Assembly (NCBI GenBank): GCA_900757415.1
Contig: CAAENU010000192.1
Location: 1 to 31,808 of the forward strand
Length of the DNA stretch: 31,808 nt
Reading direction: 5' to 3'
Source of the DNA: an uncultured Oscillospiraceae bacterium
GTDB lineage: Bacteria > Bacillota > Clostridia > Oscillospirales > Oscillospiraceae
Every line of letters starts with the position of its first letter. The first letter of the stretch is position 1. The notes under the pieces are model-generated. The model was given only the letters and a program-made list of their open reading frames with translations, had not been told where the DNA came from and did no database searches. Positions 30,337 to 31,808 of this stretch are shown in pieces. Made by a program: the position numbers and the translations under genes.

Positions 30337-30561
30337 ATGGATCCGATCTTTGAAATTGAGTTGGAGGATTGCCCCATCTGCCGCGGCGTAGGCGCCATGC
30401 AGGATGAGCAGGGTTGGTGTGTCTCGGTAACATGTATGGACTGCGGCGCGGAAACTGCCCACGCCGCCTACCGCACGCCGGAGGAGCGGCTGGATGCCGC
30501 CCAGCGCGTGGCGCAGCTGTGGAACATGGGCAAGGTCGTTCACACAGGCGTGGGCGACTGA
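30337..30561 (+). CDS. Small zinc-ribbon protein, Lar restriction-alleviation-like
   Basis: 74 residues. Two CxxC pairs (C12/C15 and C33/C36) form a probable zinc ribbon, with an aromatic-rich middle and an alpha-helical end LDAAQRVAQLWNMGK. The pattern CPxC...VxCxxCGAET...A..WN is that of the Lar-like proteins, common in phages and clostridial genomes and named after the Rac prophage Lar protein that modulates type I restriction. Here it stands alone with its own promoter and terminator, with no phage genes nearby, so an anti-restriction role is only a family label. CAGGAG lies 8 bases before the ATG; the longer in-frame extension would cover the promoter. Confidence 0.7.
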   Translation: MDPIFEIELEDCPICRGVGAMQDEQGWCVSVTCMDCGAETAHAAYRTPEERLDAAQRVAQLWNMGKVVHTGVGD

Positions 30562-30574
30562 GATATGTGTCAGG

Positions 30575-30607
30575 AAAAGGGGTGAAAGCTTGGCTTTCAC
30601 CCCTTTT
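30575..30607 (+). terminator. Terminator after the zinc-ribbon gene
   Basis: A perfect 15-bp stem (30575-30589 with 30593-30607, loop TTG) with A4/T4 at its base; it may also act on the minus strand for the converging VWA gene. Confidence 0.85.
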
Positions 30608-30656
30608 CAGCGTGATTTACACCGCTTTGCGGCGCAAGGTCCCGGTCATATATCCG

Positions 30657-31808
30657 CTATAATCCACGCAGCTGCCCCCGTATTAAGCGGGTAAGCGCAT
30701 CGGCAAACCAACCCACGGTGGGAATCCGTTCCACCGCTTGGCCATAAATTTTGCGGGCATTGTCCAGTTCCTGATTGCTGCCGGTAAAAATGCACACAGG
30801 CCGTATACCCTGCCGCCGCAGCGCCGCTGCTTCATCGGCGGTATCCTGCACGCCCCGCTTGCCGCAGTAGCTGTACCCGCCAAAGGGCAGCGTCCCGATA
30901 GGGATCCGCTGATCATCGTTGGGACTGGCATCCGACAGGATAATCAGCAGCCGGTTTTCACATACGCCGCGGCGCATCAGCCAACCCATAGTCCGCAGCG
31001 CCAAGCCATCCCGGTTCCAGCCGGCCGCCACATAATCAAATACCCGTTCATTGTCCTCAGGATGGTCATACTCCCGCAGGATCTGCAGCACCGTACACCC
31101 GCTAACAGAGCAGAAAGCCGCAACACGCACCGGGATATGGCAGCGGCTCAGACTTTCCACAATGAGATAGGCCTGCGCGGCCAGCCTTTCCTGCTGCCGG
31201 TTTTGCGAGGCGGAGCCATCCAGCAGAATATCCACCGAAAGCTCGCCGGGTAATCCCGGCTGGCGGCGGAAAAAGATCCGTTCCTCTTCCAGCGCGGCGG
31301 CACGCCACGCCAGCGCCCCTTGCAGCAGTCCCGACCGCGCCGCAGAAGTATCTTCTTCCTGCTGCAAAAGCAGCGTATTTTGCAATTTTTGCGTCAGCTG
31401 AGCAATCGTCATACGGTTTTGCGCCAGATGCGCCTGATAATAGCCGCGGTTTTTTTGACGCTGACGGCGGAAATTTTCCGCATCCCACGCCGCCTCCGGG
31501 CATGGCGGGCGCTGAGGCGGGATGCCGCGGGTCACATGCAGGCGGCAGTTCCGGTGCACACCGGTGCACAGTTCCCGCTCCGCATCCGCCAGTTCCCCCG
31601 GCGAAAGCGCCGAGATCCCAAAGCAATCCTCCACATAGCGCCGCAGAACCGCGTCGGGCGTCCGCCCCTGCAGGAAGGACAGCAAACCGCCGCCCCGCCC
31701 TGCGCCTGTGCCGCCGCTTTCCGTATCGTGGGCCAGCGCCCGCAGGGCATTGGGCCGCACAAATCGGATACCGCCGCCTTTTGTCAGGGAACGGCCAACC
31801 CACGCCGC
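30657..31808 (-). CDS. VWA-domain protein, NorD/CobT-like, 5' end outside the window
   Basis: At least 383 residues; the reading frame stays open through the end of the window, so the N-terminus is missing. The C-terminal half is a von Willebrand factor A domain with a MIDAS motif DGSAS, RLLIILSDASPNDD and a final GWFADALTRLIRG. The layout of an N-terminal helical region followed by a C-terminal VWA resembles NorD/CobT-type proteins that act with an MoxR- or CobS-type AAA+ ATPase to insert metals or activate enzymes. The GTG at 31760 is an internal valine rather than a start, because WVGRSLTKGGGIRFV continues upstream. An AAA+ partner would be expected further upstream. Its target is unknown. 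Confidence 0.7.
   Translation of the reverse strand, partial: AAWVGRSLTKGGGIRFVRPNALRALAHDTESGGTGAGRGGGLLSFLQGRTPDAVLRRYVEDCFGISALSPGELADAERELCTGVHRNCRLHVTRGIPPQRPPCPEAAWDAENFRRQRQKNRGYYQAHLAQNRMTIAQLTQKLQNTLLLQQEEDTSAARSGLLQGALAWRAAALEEERIFFRRQPGLPGELSVDILLDGSASQNRQQERLAAQAYLIVESLSRCHIPVRVAAFCSVSGCTVLQILREYDHPEDNERVFDYVAAGWNRDGLALRTMGWLMRRGVCENRLLIILSDASPNDDQRIPIGTLPFGGYSYCGKRGVQDTADEAAALRRQGIRPVCIFTGSNQELDNARKIYGQAVERIPTVGWFADALTRLIRGQLRGL

Noticed and set aside
1..31808. CRISPR arrays, insertion sequences, attachment sites, rRNA
   Set aside because: No regularly spaced direct repeats, transposase or integrase frames, or rRNA-like stretches were found on either strand.

Overview
The window reads as a chromosomal segment from a GC-rich, spore-forming member of the Clostridia, most likely an Oscillospiraceae-type gut anaerobe. 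The evidence is an alpha/beta-type small acid-soluble spore protein, clostridial ribosome-binding sites, an NfnAB-type electron-bifurcating pair, MtaB, RelQ and UPF0210/ACT housekeeping genes. No phage, transposase, CRISPR array or rRNA is seen. The placement is inference from gene families and composition.

Layout. 1-1070: tRNA-Ser(GGA) on the minus strand, divergent from a small alarmone synthetase (relQ-like). 1098-4195 (minus): a membrane-anchored zinc amidase; an ECF sigma factor overlapping its probable membrane anti-sigma partner, with an ECF-like promoter in front; a small multidrug-export family membrane protein. 4235-4447: tRNA-Arg(CCU) with an unusual D-loop/T-loop covariation. 4493-6322: typA/bipA with a TTG start. 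6390-11180 (minus): a tight five-gene run (cysteine desulfurase, MATE transporter, RlmA-type methyltransferase, FMN-reductase-like flavoprotein, GH25 lysozyme). 11325-15553 (plus): mtaB, yfbR-like deoxynucleotidase, a hairpin-rich non-coding segment, ACT-domain protein, UPF0210 protein, GNAT acetyltransferase, ended by two tandem perfect hairpins. 15653-17889 (minus): nfnB and nfnA. 18028-19340 (minus): a PAP2-type membrane phosphatase and a Crp/Fnr-type regulator, preceded by a palindrome with a TGTGA-N6-TCACA core.

19500-29617 (minus) is the most distinctive part. An amino-acid-type ABC transporter (binding protein, two permeases, ATPase) is followed in one direction by an enolase-superfamily dehydratase/racemase, a PatB/MalY-type PLP enzyme and a LarA-family (nickel-pincer racemase-like) protein, then a FadR-type GntR regulator with its own promoter. 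Upstream and co-oriented lies a second unit, a VOC-family protein plus an NhaC-family antiporter. The promoters of the two units share three blocks (an upstream 16-mer, the -35 with its flank, the -10) with the upstream block shifted by exactly 10 bases, so both units are probably under the same control. The inferred picture is an uptake-and-catabolism module for an unidentified amino- or hydroxy-acid.

29881-31808: a spore-protein gene with a sigma-G-like promoter, a small zinc-ribbon protein resembling the Lar restriction-alleviation family, and the C-terminal part of a VWA-domain protein that runs off the window end.
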